Shown piece by piece: positions 1 to 9,427 of a stretch of 64,000 nucleotides of DNA. The stretch's first letter is position 1. The number at the start of each line of letters is the position of its first letter. A program made the position numbers and the translations under genes. Under the pieces are notes generated by a model. It had not been told where the DNA came from and made no database searches. It worked only from the letters and a program-made list of their open reading frames with translations. Source of the DNA: Litoreibacter ascidiaceicola. Lineage in GTDB: Bacteria > Pseudomonadota > Alphaproteobacteria > Rhodobacterales > Rhodobacteraceae. Location: assembly GCF_900129235.1 (NCBI RefSeq), contig NZ_FQUV01000004.1:1-64000 (forward strand), written 5' to 3'.

Positions 1-64
<64 letters not shown>

Positions 65-460
65 AAACTAATACCCCAGAAATACCATAGTTTACGATCC
101 GCCCTCGGGTGGCTTTCTGCGTTCGAAAGAAAACAGCCGTGGAAACTCTGTGGATGCAGGAGGTTACGTGTACTGTCACACTTAGTTGTGCTGGCGCGCC
201 AATCGGGTGGCGCCATGACCCGGTTATTCCCTTCGACCACCCACTACGCGCAGCTTTGGGCCCTATAGCGAGTATAAAGTGGGGAAACCTTCTACGCGCT
301 TCAAGACGCCTGAACCCTTTTACAAACCAAGGACGAATAACCGCAGCCTCCCCATCAATCATTCACTTGAATAGGAGTCTTCTTTAGCTTGACTCTACAC
401 CGTTTCGAAGTTCATCTGACAGAGCTTGGAGTGCAGCAGTATGGCTCTTCCCAAGTGCAG
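65..460. other. Non-coding stretch between tRNA-fMet and the glycine riboswitch
   Basis: About 400 bases with no convincing gene. Open frames here have no ribosome binding site, and one is the antisense of the tRNA. A short inverted repeat (TGGCGC at 192-197, GCGCCA at 210-215) is the only structure I see besides the weak hairpin near 99. The gcv promoter presumably lies in the last part, but no clear -35/-10 pair can be named. Confidence 0.5.
99..118 (+). terminator. Weak candidate terminator after tRNA-fMet
   Basis: A five-base-pair stem CCGCC/GGTGG with the four-base loop CTCG is followed by CTTTCT. It sits 35 bases after the tRNA and could end that transcript, but stem and T-run are both short. 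Confidence 0.35.
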
Positions 461-622
461 TCACGTCGGGAGAACCAGCCAAGCTGGTGCCGAAGGAGCA
501 ACCGCCCCGGAAACTCTCAGGCCAAATGGACCGACGCAACTGGCAAAGATCTGGAGAGAGGTGTTTGGTCACCCGCCGAAGGGATAGCGATCTCAGGCAA
601 AAGGACAGAGCGGGCATCTTGC
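461..622 (+). promoter_or_regulatory. Tandem glycine riboswitch (two aptamers)
   Basis: Two consecutive glycine aptamers can be read. The first is closed by CGTCGG (464-469) pairing with CCGACG (531-536). It carries the conserved GGGAGA start, the GCCGAAGGAGCAA loop and the ACTCTCAGGCCAAATGGACC end. The second is closed by GCAA(A)GAT (543-550) with ATCTTGC (616-622). It carries GGAGAG, CGCCGAAGG and the ATCTCAGGCAAAAGGACAGAG end. The element lies 80 bases before gcvT. In this family glycine binding usually switches expression of the cleavage system on; that is known of the family, not shown here. Confidence 0.93.
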
Positions 623-702
623 GTGTGGACAACCACGCGTTATTTGGTGCCGCATGCTGATCAGACAGATCCATCGGCCCGTTACGTATAAAGGGCCGGA
701 AA

Positions 703-1818
703 ATGTCAGACCTTCTGCACACGCCACTTCATGATTTGCATGTAAGCCTCGGGGCGAAAATGGTCCCCTTTGCAGGTTACGCCATGCCAGTGCAGTACGG
801 GTTGGGTGTTATGAAAGAGCACATTCACACCCGCGCAAAGGCAGGACTGTTCGATGTCAGCCATATGGGGCAGGTCATCGTGACCGGTGACAATGCGGCT
901 TCCGCCCTAGAGGGTTTGATCCCCGTAGATATCGCAGGTTTGGCAGAGAACCGTCAACGGTATGGGTTTTTCACGACCGATACCGGCGGAATTTCTGACG
1001 ACCTGATGTTGGCCAACCGCGGAGATCACATTTTCGTGGTTGTGAATGCCGCCTGTAAAGATGCCGATATTGCCCATATGAAGGCAAAACTAGAACCCTT
1101 GACGCAGATTACTCCAATCTCTGACCGCGTGCTGCTTGCCCTGCAAGGACCAGCCGCGGAAAACGTGTTGAGCGCGCTTAATCCGGCCGCAGCGGACATG
1201 AACTTCATGGACGTGGCGACATTGTCTCTCAACGGGGCAGAATGCTGGGTATCGCGTTCTGGCTATACAGGCGAAGACGGGTATGAAATTTCTGTGCCCA
1301 ACGCTGATGCGGTAGCACTTACGCAGGTGCTGCTAGATCACGATGACGTTGAACCTATCGGGCTGGGAGCGCGAGACTCACTGCGCTTGGAAGCGGGCCT
1401 GTGCCTCTACGGACATGACATCGATACCGAAACGACACCGGTACAAGCCGGTCTGATATGGGCCATTCAGAAGGTGCGCCGCGCTGGCGGGGAACGAGAG
1501 GGTGGCTTCCCCGGAGCAGAGGGCATCCTTGCTGAATTAGCATCCGGAGCGGCGCGTAAACGTGTGGGCCTTGTCCCCGAGGGGCGAGCGCCGATGCGCG
1601 AAGGTGTTCCATTATTTGACGCACCCGAGGGGGGCGTTCAAATCGGTACCATCACATCGGGTGGCTTCGGTCCGACGGTCGAAGGACCGGTCGCGATGGG
1701 GTATATCCCGACAGAACTCTCAACTGCAGGAACCACCGTCTATGGCGAGTTGCGCGGTAAGCGGATGCCATTAACCGTCACCAAGATGCCGTTCACACCG
1801 GCCAATTTCAAACGATAA
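703..1818 (+). CDS. gcvT: Glycine cleavage system T protein (aminomethyltransferase)
   Basis: 371 residues, the normal length for GcvT. It transfers the methylene group from aminomethyl-lipoyl-H protein to tetrahydrofolate and releases ammonia. The N-terminal folate-binding GCV_T domain covers about residues 8-260, with family blocks such as FDVSHMGQ and [10 protein letters not shown]. The C-terminal barrel begins near 285 ([11 protein letters not shown]). The start has GGGCCGG just upstream. It is the first gene of a gcvT-gcvH-gcvP operon (16-base gap to gcvH) behind a glycine riboswitch, so glycine-induced expression is expected. Nothing is broken. Confidence 0.97.
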   Translation: MSDLLHTPLHDLHVSLGAKMVPFAGYAMPVQYGLGVMKEHIHTRAKAGLFDVSHMGQVIVTGDNAASALEGLIPVDIAGLAENRQRYGFFTTDTGGISDDLMLANRGDHIFVVVNAACKDADIAHMKAKLEPLTQITPISDRVLLALQGPAAENVLSALNPAAADMNFMDVATLSLNGAECWVSRSGYTGEDGYEISVPNADAVALTQVLLDHDDVEPIGLGARDSLRLEAGLCLYGHDIDTETTPVQAGLIWAIQKVRRAGGEREGGFPGAEGILAELASGAARKRVGLVPEGRAPMREGVPLFDAPEGGVQIGTITSGGFGPTVEGPVAMGYIPTELSTAGTTVYGELRGKRMPLTVTKMPFTPANFKR

Positions 1819-1834
1819 ACAACGGAGAGACTCA

Positions 1835-2194
1835 ATGAAATATACTGAAGAACACGAATGGCTTCGCACTGAAGGCGACGTTGTTGTCGTCGGCATCACT
1901 GAGCACGCAACCACGCAGCTTGGCGACATCGTTTTCGTTGAGCTGCCGGAAGTCGGCGCTGAAGTGAGCAAGGACGAGGAGGTCGTTGTGATCGAATCCG
2001 TCAAAGCCGCATCCGACATTTCGGCCCCGTTGGACGGCGAGATTGTTGCCGTGAACGACGCGCTCGCCGATACGCCCAGTTTGGCAAACGACGACGCGAC
2101 GGGCGAGGGTTGGTTCTTCAAAATCAAGCCATCTGATCCCTCTCAGATGGACACCTACATGGACGAAGCTGCCTACAAAGCAATGATCGAATAA
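1835..2194 (+). CDS. gcvH: Glycine cleavage system H protein (lipoyl carrier)
   Basis: 119 residues, a complete H protein. It shuttles the aminomethyl group between P, T and L proteins on a lipoamide arm. The attachment lysine is K57 in the block ESVKAASDI. The start MKYTEEHEW is typical and has CGGAGAG upstream. It sits between gcvT and gcvP with gaps of 16 and 13 bases. The L protein is not in this operon; the lpd gene at 48023-49411 belongs to the 2-oxoglutarate dehydrogenase cluster and might serve both complexes. Confidence 0.97.
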   Translation: MKYTEEHEWLRTEGDVVVVGITEHATTQLGDIVFVELPEVGAEVSKDEEVVVIESVKAASDISAPLDGEIVAVNDALADTPSLANDDATGEGWFFKIKPSDPSQMDTYMDEAAYKAMIE

Positions 2195-2207
2195 GCGGAG
2201 CGCAATC

Positions 2208-5054
2208 ATGACTTTCACCCCCACCGACTACCTGCCTTACGACTTCGCAAATCGCCGCCATATTGGCCCTTCACCGGCCGAAATGGAACAGATGCTGCAG
2301 GTCGTGGGGGCGAAAGACCTCGAAGCGTTGATTGACGACACGCTTCCGGCCGAAATCCGGCAGAAACAGCCTTTGGATTTCGGAAAACCCAAGTCTGAGC
2401 GTGAGTTGCTGCACCACATGAAAGAAGTTGCCGGCAAGAACAAGGTGCTTACGTCATTGATCGGGCAGGGCTACCACGGCACGGTCACTCCGCCCGCCAT
2501 CCAGCGCAACATTCTGGAGAATCCGGCATGGTATACGGCTTACACGCCCTACCAGCCGGAAATCAGCCAAGGGCGTTTGGAGGCGTTGTTGAACTTCCAA
2601 ACCATGGTGTCGGACTTGACGGGGCTGGAAATTGCCAACGGCTCCTTGCTCGATGAAGCCACGGCTTGCGCCGAAGCCATGACAATGGCGCAACGGGTCG
2701 CCAAGTCGAAAGCGACAGGCTTCTTTATCGACGAGAACTGCCACCCGCAGAATATCGCGGTGATGAAAACCCGCGCTGCTCCGCTGGGCATAGAGATCAT
2801 CGTTGGCAACCCTGACGATCTAGACCCAAGCTCCGTTTTCGGTGCGATTTTCCAGTATCCCGGCACGCACGGCACGTTGCGCGATTTTACGGACGAGATT
2901 GCAAAGCTGCATGAGCAATCTTCCATTGGCATTATCTCAGCAGACCCAATGGCGCTGACTTTGTTGAAAGAGCCCGGTGCCATGGGGGCCGACATCGCCG
3001 TCGGCAGCACTCAGCGTTTCGGTGTGCCCGTTGGCTATGGCGGCCCGCACGCGGCCTACATGGCGACCAAACAAGTGCATGTACGTGCCATGCCAGGTCG
3101 CATTATCGGCGTGTCCATCGACAGCCACGGCAACCGCGCCTACCGCCTATCCCTGCAAACCCGTGAGCAGCATATCCGTCGTGAAAAGGCGACCTCTAAC
3201 GTGTGTACCGCACAAGCTTTGTTGGCTGTGATGGCAGGCTTTTATGCGGTTTTCCACGGTCCTGAGGGGCTCAAGGCGATTGCGCAACGGATTCACCGCA
3301 AAACTGTGCGCTTGGCCCGCGGGCTGGAAGAGCAGGGCTTCAAAGTAGAGCCAAAATCCTTCTTCGACACGATCACTGTTGAGGTTGGCCCTTTGCAAGA
3401 AGCGGTTATGAAATCAGCCGTGGACGAAGGGATCAACTTGCGCCGCGTGGGGGAGACCCGAGTGGGTATCACGCTGGACGAGCGTACGCGCCCGGCCACC
3501 ATCCGCGCCGTTTGGCGCGCCTTTGGCATTGCTGATCGTGACGTTGATCTGGACGCCGAGTATCGCATCCCTGATGAGTTGCTGCGCACATCTGATTATT
3601 TGACGCACCCAGTCTTCCACATGAATCGCGCCGAGACGGAAATGATGCGCTATATGCGCAGGCTCGCAGACCGTGATCTTGCACTGGACCGCGCGATGAT
3701 CCCGCTCGGGTCCTGCACCATGAAGCTGAACTCGGCCGCGGAAATGATGCCTGTAACGTGGGACGAGTTCTCGCTGTTGCACCCGTATGTGCCAGAAGAT
3801 CAGGCCGCAGGGTACCGCGAGATGATCGACGATCTGTCAGCGAAATTGTGCGAAATTACCGGCTATGATGGTCTGACCATGCAGCCGAATTCCGGCGCGC
3901 AGGGTGAACTGGCGGGGCTGCTAACGATTGCCGCCTATCATCGCGCCAACGGGCAGGGCCATCGCAATATCTGCCTGATCCCGATGTCGGCACATGGCAC
4001 CAATCCGGCCTCCGCGCAGATGGTTGGTTGGAAGGTCGTGCCGGTGAAGTCGGCTGCGAACGGTGATATCGACCTTGAAGATTTTCGCGCCAAAGTTGCT
4101 CAGCACGCTGATAACCTCGCAGGCTGCATGATCACCTATCCATCGACGCATGGCGTGTTCGAGGAGACCGTGATTGATATCTGCAAGATCACCCATGACA
4201 ATGGCGGTCAGGTTTATATCGACGGTGCCAACATGAACGCGATGGTCGGGCTGTCCCGCCCGGGTGATCTTGGCGGCGACGTGAGCCACCTGAACCTGCA
4301 CAAGACGTTCTGCATCCCGCATGGCGGCGGTGGGCCGGGCATGGGGCCGATCGGGGTTAAGGCACATCTGATCAAGCACCTGCCATCTGATCCTGCTACG
4401 GGCGAGTGCGGTGCGGTCTCCGCTGCCGCCTTCGGATCTCCGTCGTTGCTGCCGATCTCGTGGGCCTACTGCCTGATGATGGGCGGTGAAGGGCTGACCC
4501 AAGCGACGCGTGTTGCAATTCTCAACGCCAACTACATCGCCAAGCGGTTGGAAGGCGCATTCGACGTCCTCTACAAAGGCCCGTCTGGTCGTGTGGCGCA
4601 TGAGTGCATCATCGACACGCGCCCGTTTGCGGACAGCGCCCATGTCACTGTGGACGACATTGCCAAACGCCTGATCGACTGCGGCTTCCACGCGCCAACG
4701 ATGAGCTGGCCCGTGGCCGGCACGCTGATGATCGAGCCGACGGAGTCCGAAACCAAAGCCGAGCTTGACCGCTTCTGCGACGCGATGCTCGCCATCCGTG
4801 CCGAGATCACTGCCATTGAAAACGGTGAAATGGATGCGGAGAATAACGCGCTCAAGAACGCACCACACACAATGGAAGATCTGGTGAAGGACTGGGATCG
4901 TCCATACTCGCGTGAGACAGGCTGCTTCCCTCCAGGTGCGTTCCGCGTGGACAAATACTGGCCCCCTGTGAATCGGGTCGACAACGTGTGGGGCGACCGG
5001 AACCTGACTTGCACGTGTCCACCTATGGAAAGCTACGCCGACGCGGCGGAGTAA
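2208..5054 (+). CDS. gcvP: Glycine dehydrogenase (decarboxylating), P protein
   Basis: 948 residues: the single-chain P protein in which the alpha and beta halves are fused. It decarboxylates glycine with pyridoxal phosphate and passes the aminomethyl group to GcvH. The cofactor lysine is K699 in [16 protein letters not shown]. Other family blocks are the early RHIGPS motif, [10 protein letters not shown] at the start of the second half, and the C-terminal [15 protein letters not shown]. Last gene of the operon, closed by a strong hairpin terminator at 5063. Confidence 0.98.
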   Translation: MTFTPTDYLPYDFANRRHIGPSPAEMEQMLQVVGAKDLEALIDDTLPAEIRQKQPLDFGKPKSERELLHHMKEVAGKNKVLTSLIGQGYHGTVTPPAIQRNILENPAWYTAYTPYQPEISQGRLEALLNFQTMVSDLTGLEIANGSLLDEATACAEAMTMAQRVAKSKATGFFIDENCHPQNIAVMKTRAAPLGIEIIVGNPDDLDPSSVFGAIFQYPGTHGTLRDFTDEIAKLHEQSSIGIISADPMALTLLKEPGAMGADIAVGSTQRFGVPVGYGGPHAAYMATKQVHVRAMPGRIIGVSIDSHGNRAYRLSLQTREQHIRREKATSNVCTAQALLAVMAGFYAVFHGPEGLKAIAQRIHRKTVRLARGLEEQGFKVEPKSFFDTITVEVGPLQEAVMKSAVDEGINLRRVGETRVGITLDERTRPATIRAVWRAFGIADRDVDLDAEYRIPDELLRTSDYLTHPVFHMNRAETEMMRYMRRLADRDLALDRAMIPLGSCTMKLNSAAEMMPVTWDEFSLLHPYVPEDQAAGYREMIDDLSAKLCEITGYDGLTMQPNSGAQGELAGLLTIAAYHRANGQGHRNICLIPMSAHGTNPASAQMVGWKVVPVKSAANGDIDLEDFRAKVAQHADNLAGCMITYPSTHGVFEETVIDICKITHDNGGQVYIDGANMNAMVGLSRPGDLGGDVSHLNLHKTFCIPHGGGGPGMGPIGVKAHLIKHLPSDPATGECGAVSAAAFGSPSLLPISWAYCLMMGGEGLTQATRVAILNANYIAKRLEGAFDVLYKGPSGRVAHECIIDTRPFADSAHVTVDDIAKRLIDCGFHAPTMSWPVAGTLMIEPTESETKAELDRFCDAMLAIRAEITAIENGEMDAENNALKNAPHTMEDLVKDWDRPYSRETGCFPPGAFRVDKYWPPVNRVDNVWGDRNLTCTCPPMESYADAAE

Positions 5055-5062
5055 ACCAATCT

Positions 5063-5105
5063 AACCCGCTGTCATTGCAAAAATTGACAGCGGGTTTGTT
5101 TTTGG
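5063..5105 (+). terminator. Rho-independent terminator of the gcv operon
   Basis: A perfect 12-base-pair stem, AACCCGCTGTCA (5063-5074) with TGACAGCGGGTT (5085-5096), has a ten-base A-rich loop and runs into TTTGTTTTT. It begins nine bases after the gcvP stop codon. Confidence 0.95.
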
Positions 5106-5145
5106 CCAGCGTCAGCACAAGCCACCTCGTGCAAAGGATGACGCC

Positions 5146-7191
5146 ATGTCCACCGACCCGCTGTTGCAGCCCTATCAACTCAAGCATCTGACGTTGAAAA
5201 ACCGGATCATGACCACCAGTCACGAGCCGGCCTATCCCGAAGACGGGATGCCGAAGGAACGCTACCGCGCCTATCACGAGGAGCGCGCTAAAGCGGGGGT
5301 CGCTATGGCGATGACGGCGGGGTCTGCCGCGGTCTCGAAAGACAGCCCACCGGTGTTCAACAACGTGTTGGTTTACAAAGACGAGGTCGTTCCTTGGATC
5401 AGGGAACTGACCGACAGCTGCCACGAGCACGGCTGTGCGATGATGATCCAACTGACACATCTGGGGCGGCGCACCACATGGAACAAGGGCGATTGGCTGC
5501 CGTCTGTGTCGTCCTCCAAACACCGCGAACCTGCACACCGCGCATTCCCGAAGCTGATCGAGGATTGGGATATCGAGCGGATCATAACCGACTTCGCCGA
5601 CGCCGCTGAGCGGATGAAGGCAGGTGGCATGGACGGGATCGAGTTGCAGGTTTACGGCCACCTGCTGGACCAGTTCTGGTCGCCGCTGACCAACGATCTG
5701 GTGGGGCCATACGGGGCTGACACGCTGGAAAACCGCATGCGGTTTCCGATGGACGTTCTGGCCGCCATGCGCAAGCGTGTGGGCGACGACTTTATCGTAG
5801 GCTTCCGCTACACCGCCGACGAGGCGCAGAAAGGTGGCATCACGGCGGAGGAGGGAATCGAGATATCCAAGAAGCTGGCCGCCTCCGGCCAGTTGGATTT
5901 CCTGAACGTCATTCGCGGGCGCATCCAAACTGATCCAGCTATGACCGACGTGATCCCCGTGCAAGGTATGAAGAGCGCCCCTCATCTGGATTTCGCGGGC
6001 GAGGTGCGCAAGGCGACCGGTATGCCCACCTTCCACGCTGCGCGCATTCCTGACGTGGCAACGGCGCGCCACGCGATCGCATCGGGGTTGCTGGACATGG
6101 TTGGCATGACCCGCGCCCACATGGCGGACCCGCATATCGTCCAGAAAATAATGGAAGGGCGGGAGGAGGATATTCGCCCCTGCGTCGGTGCCACCTACTG
6201 TCTTGACCGCATCTATCAGGCGGGGGAGGCGCTGTGCATCCATAACCCCTCCACCGGGCGCGAGCTGACGATGCCGCATAAGATCGAGCCCGCTAAGACG
6301 CGGCGCAAGGTCGTGATCGTCGGCGCTGGTCCCGCTGGTCTGGAAGCCGCACGGGTTGCCGCCGAACGGGGCCACGACGTCATGGTGTTCGAGGCTCAAC
6401 CTGACCCCGGCGGCCAAATTAGGCTAACCGCTCAAAGTCCGCGCCGAAAAGAGATGATCTCGATCATCGACTGGCGCATGGCACAATGCGCGGCGCGCGA
6501 TGTCAGTTTTCAGTTCAACACGTGGGCCGAGGCTGGCGATGTCATGGCGCTGGACCCTGACGTGGTAATCATTGCGACCGGTGGCATGCCCAATACCGAA
6601 CTCTTCGAGACAGGTCGCGAAGCGGATCATGTTGTCACCGCTTGGGATATCATCTCCGGTGATGTAAAGCCTGCCGACAATGTGTTGATCTATGACGAAA
6701 GTGGTGATCACCCGGGTCTTCAAGCCGCCGAAGTTGCCGCCAATGCCGGATCGAAGGTCGAGGTCATGACACCGGATCGCGTCTTTGCGCCGGACATCAT
6801 GGCAATGAACCTCGTGCCCTACATGCGGTCTCTGCAAGACAAGGACGTCACATTCACCGTGACGCGCCGCCTTTTGGGGGTGGAAAAGTCTGGCAACAAG
6901 CTCACTGCCACGATTGGCACGGACTACAGCGATCATACGCATCAAGCCGACTATGATCAGGTGGTGGTCAACTACGGAACTCTGCCGATGGACGACCTTT
7001 ACCATGAACTTAGGCCTCACAGCTCGAATGGTGGGGCGTTGGATCAGGACGCGTTTATATCCTGCGAGCCTCAAGCAGTTGTGCGCAACGCTAAAGGAAC
7101 GTTCCAACTGTTCCGCATTGGTGATGCCGTATCTGCACGCAATACACATGCGGCGATCTATGATGCGTTGCGCCTGACGCGGGCAATCTAG
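5146..7191 (+). CDS. OYE-type N-demethylase (DgcA/StcD-like, FMN, Fe-S, FAD/NAD domain)
   Basis: 681 residues. Residues 1-340 are an Old Yellow Enzyme barrel, with start LLQPYQLKHLTLKNRI and a HLLDQFWSPLTNDLVGPYG block. A cysteine cluster follows (C346, C352, C364 in RPCVGATYC and CIHNP), then a Rossmann nucleotide-binding domain (VVIVGAGPAGLEAARVAAERG) as in trimethylamine dehydrogenase. Within that superfamily it looks closest to dimethylglycine or N-methylproline (stachydrine pathway) demethylases; this is judged from memory of the family. Removal of N-methyl groups would yield formaldehyde or methylene units plus sarcosine or proline products, which suits its place after gcvTHP. The canonical second cluster cysteine is alanine (A349). 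Confidence 0.8.
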   Translation: MSTDPLLQPYQLKHLTLKNRIMTTSHEPAYPEDGMPKERYRAYHEERAKAGVAMAMTAGSAAVSKDSPPVFNNVLVYKDEVVPWIRELTDSCHEHGCAMMIQLTHLGRRTTWNKGDWLPSVSSSKHREPAHRAFPKLIEDWDIERIITDFADAAERMKAGGMDGIELQVYGHLLDQFWSPLTNDLVGPYGADTLENRMRFPMDVLAAMRKRVGDDFIVGFRYTADEAQKGGITAEEGIEISKKLAASGQLDFLNVIRGRIQTDPAMTDVIPVQGMKSAPHLDFAGEVRKATGMPTFHAARIPDVATARHAIASGLLDMVGMTRAHMADPHIVQKIMEGREEDIRPCVGATYCLDRIYQAGEALCIHNPSTGRELTMPHKIEPAKTRRKVVIVGAGPAGLEAARVAAERGHDVMVFEAQPDPGGQIRLTAQSPRRKEMISIIDWRMAQCAARDVSFQFNTWAEAGDVMALDPDVVIIATGGMPNTELFETGREADHVVTAWDIISGDVKPADNVLIYDESGDHPGLQAAEVAANAGSKVEVMTPDRVFAPDIMAMNLVPYMRSLQDKDVTFTVTRRLLGVEKSGNKLTATIGTDYSDHTHQADYDQVVVNYGTLPMDDLYHELRPHSSNGGALDQDAFISCEPQAVVRNAKGTFQLFRIGDAVSARNTHAAIYDALRLTRAI

Positions 7192-7224
7192 GCGTTTCGA
7201 CTTTCCTTGGGTGTATCCAGATAA

Positions 7225-7264
7225 TTGACCTCCTTACCTAACTGGAATATTAGAATACCAGTTA
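7225..7264 (+). promoter_or_regulatory. Promoter and overlapping palindromic operator of kduID
   Basis: TTGACC (7225-7230) and TATTAG (7248-7253) form -35/-10 boxes with a 17-base spacer. An imperfect palindrome TAACTGG...CCAGTTA (7239-7264) covers the -10 box. Its TGG...CCA ends recall operators of GntR-family sugar-acid regulators (UxuR/KdgR type). A repressor bound here would block polymerase, so induction by a uronate catabolite is the natural reading. The regulator gene is not in the window. Confidence 0.55.
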
Positions 7265-7340
7265 GCGTATGCAATCTACGATCCCTTTGATTTGTTGGGT
7301 TCAAGAACCACCACAGGAATATTTCCAAGGAGACTAAGCC

Positions 7341-8165
7341 ATGCCTAAAGCTGAAACACGTTACGCTATCGATCCCGCCACGACCAAGACCCTGGATACC
7401 GAGCAGCTTCGCAGCCATTTCCACATTGGTGGGTTATTCGTCGAGGGTGAAATTAAGTTGGTCTACAGCCACTACGACAGGCTGGTCATTGGTGGTGCTG
7501 TTCCCGGTAATGGGACGCTGACGCTCGACAAAGTTCCAGAGACTGGCACCGCAAGCTTTCTGGAACGCCGTGAACTTGGTGTGCTGAATATCGGTGACCC
7601 GGGTCAGGTTACCGTCGGGGGGGCAGCACACACGCTCAACCGCGGCGAAATTCTCTATATCGGGATGGGCAACGGTGACGTTGAGTTTTCGGGGGCTGGA
7701 CGCTTTTACATTCTGTCGGCCCCTGCGCATCGAGCTTGCCCAACGAAGCTCGTTCGCCTTGACGAGGCGAAGAAAGTTCCGCTGGGCTCCAAGGAGCAGG
7801 CAAACGAGCGGGTGATCTACCAGTTCTTACATCCGGACGTGGTGGAAACCTGCCAGCTGGTGATGGGCTACACCCAGTTTATTCCCGGCTCGATTTGGAA
7901 CACCATGCCTGCGCATGTTCACGATCGTCGCATGGAGGCATACCTCTATTTCGACCTGCCCGAAGACCAACGCGTCATCCACTTGATGGGGGAGCCATCG
8001 CAGACGCGTCATATCGTTATGGCGAATGAAGAGGCCGTGATCTCCCCGCCTTGGTCTATTCACAGCGGTGTTGGTACCGCCGCCTATACATTCTGTTGGG
8101 CGATGGCGGGTGACAATATTGATTTTACCGACATGGATATGGTGCCAATGGGAAATCTGCGATGA
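7341..8165 (+). CDS. kduI: 5-dehydro-4-deoxy-D-glucuronate isomerase
   Basis: 274 residues, the family length. A cupin-fold isomerase converting 5-keto-4-deoxyuronate to 3-deoxy-D-glycero-2,5-hexodiulosonate in the breakdown of unsaturated uronates from pectin and similar polymers. The zinc ligands fit H192, H194, E199 and H241 (AHVHDRRMEAYLYF and WSIHSG). AAGGAG precedes the start. Its stop overlaps the kduD start by four bases (ATGA), so the two proteins are translationally coupled. No lyase or uronate transporter is next to it. Confidence 0.95.
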   Translation: MPKAETRYAIDPATTKTLDTEQLRSHFHIGGLFVEGEIKLVYSHYDRLVIGGAVPGNGTLTLDKVPETGTASFLERRELGVLNIGDPGQVTVGGAAHTLNRGEILYIGMGNGDVEFSGAGRFYILSAPAHRACPTKLVRLDEAKKVPLGSKEQANERVIYQFLHPDVVETCQLVMGYTQFIPGSIWNTMPAHVHDRRMEAYLYFDLPEDQRVIHLMGEPSQTRHIVMANEEAVISPPWSIHSGVGTAAYTFCWAMAGDNIDFTDMDMVPMGNLR

Positions 8166-8893
8166 ACGACCCGTTCCGGCTGGATGGTCAGCGCGCTCTG
8201 GTCACCGGAGCCAACACCGGGATCGGACAAGCAATTGCGGTGTCTCTTGGCAACGCGGGGGCGGAAGTCGTCTGTGCCGGACGTTCCTCCATGGAAGAGA
8301 CATTGACGAAGGTTCCGAACGGGACCGCGCTTGAACTTGATTTTTCAGACCCAATGGCCGCGCGGGACGTGTTCACGGACCAGCACATTGATATCGTCGT
8401 GAACAACGCAGGCATCATTCGTCGTGAGGATAGCACCGATTTCACCGAGGCCGATTGGGACGACGTGATGGATGTGAACCTGAAGGCCGTGTTTTTCACA
8501 TGTCAGGCGTTTGCCCGTGCCGTGCTGGCGCGACAAGGTCGCGGACGTATCGTCAACATCGCCTCACTCTTGTCTTTTCAGGGCGGGATTAGAGTGCCGT
8601 CCTACACCGCATCGAAGCACGGTGTTGCCGGGTTAACCAAGCTGCTGGCGAACGAATGGGCGGCCAAGGGTATTAACGTCAATGCGTTGGCTCCGGGATA
8701 TATCGCTACCAACAATACCGACGCGCTGCGCGCCGATCCGGAGCGCAACAAAGCCATTCTGGACCGCATACCTGCGGGATCATGGGGCGAAGCGTCGGAC
8801 ATCGGCGGAGCGGCCGTGTTTCTGGCCTCACCCGCAGCGGACTATATCCACGGTGCGGTGCTTAACGTCGATGGTGGTTGGTTGGCGCGCTGA
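8162..8893 (+). CDS. kduD: 2-deoxy-D-gluconate 3-dehydrogenase (2,5-diketo-3-deoxygluconate reductase)
   Basis: 243 residues, a classical short-chain dehydrogenase. The nucleotide motif TGANTGIG is at residues 15-22, NNAG follows near 82, and the catalytic pair is Y148/K152 (SYTASKHG). KduD makes 2-keto-3-deoxygluconate from the KduI product, using NAD(H). Identification as KduD rather than another SDR rests on the coupled kduI gene and overall similarity. Confidence 0.92.
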   Translation: MNDPFRLDGQRALVTGANTGIGQAIAVSLGNAGAEVVCAGRSSMEETLTKVPNGTALELDFSDPMAARDVFTDQHIDIVVNNAGIIRREDSTDFTEADWDDVMDVNLKAVFFTCQAFARAVLARQGRGRIVNIASLLSFQGGIRVPSYTASKHGVAGLTKLLANEWAAKGINVNALAPGYIATNNTDALRADPERNKAILDRIPAGSWGEASDIGGAAVFLASPAADYIHGAVLNVDGGWLAR

Positions 8894-8909
8894 GTTAACC
8901 CTGCGTTAG

Positions 8910-8940
8910 CTTGACAAAGCACGGCTTGGTCTCAATTTGT
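8910..8940 (+). promoter_or_regulatory. Candidate promoter of the iorAB-type genes
   Basis: A perfect TTGACA (8910-8915) lies 17 bases after the kduD stop. The -10 match is poor: AATTTG at 17 bases spacing or TTTGTA at 19 bases. If real, the molybdenum hydroxylase genes are transcribed separately from kduID. Confidence 0.38.
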
Positions 8941-8967
8941 AGGCCAAAGCAACGCATGGAGAGCCGC

Positions 8968-9423
8968 ATGAAAATCACTGTCAACGGACGATCCCACGAC
9001 GTAGACGTGCCCGCAGAAATGCCTTTGCTTTGGGTGCTGCGTGACGAATTGCAAATCACGGGCGTCAAATACGGCTGCGGCATCGCACAATGCGGAGCCT
9101 GCACCGTGCATGTCGACGGTGAGGCGGTGCGGTCCTGTCAAATAGCTATCGGTGATTTGGAAGGCGACGTCACAACCATCGAAGGGTTGGGCACGCCCGA
9201 CGCGCTGCACATGGTTCAAGAAGCCTGGATCGAGCATCAGGTGGCACAATGCGGTTACTGCCAATCCGGCCAGATGATGCAAGCGGCCTCTTTGCTGTCA
9301 GATAATCCCACGCCAAGCGATGAGGACATTGATGGCGCCATGTCCGGCAATTTGTGCCGTTGCGGCACCTATCCACGCATCCGCGCCGCGATCAAAAGCG
9401 CCGCCGCGAAACTGGAGGGATAG
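8968..9423 (+). CDS. iorA: 2Fe-2S subunit of xanthine-dehydrogenase-family oxidase (IorA-like)
   Basis: 151 residues from the start [12 protein letters not shown], chosen because GGAGAG lies seven bases upstream; an in-frame ATG 57 bases earlier has no such site. The first cluster uses CGIAQCGAC plus a later SC; the second uses CGYCQSGQ and NLCRCGTY. This is the electron-transfer subunit of molybdenum hydroxylases such as isoquinoline 1-oxidoreductase. It is followed four bases later by the large subunit. No separate FAD subunit is present, as in other IorAB-type enzymes that pass electrons to an outside acceptor. Confidence 0.9.
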   Translation: MKITVNGRSHDVDVPAEMPLLWVLRDELQITGVKYGCGIAQCGACTVHVDGEAVRSCQIAIGDLEGDVTTIEGLGTPDALHMVQEAWIEHQVAQCGYCQSGQMMQAASLLSDNPTPSDEDIDGAMSGNLCRCGTYPRIRAAIKSAAAKLEG

Positions 9424-9427
9424 GGTC

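Noticed and set aside
3921-4868. Long antisense frame over gcvP
   Set aside because: Arginine/histidine-rich shadow of a conserved gene; no independent support.
5023-6417. 464-codon minus-strand frame over the demethylase
   Set aside because: Shadow caused by high GC and codon bias; crosses the gcv terminator and has no family features.
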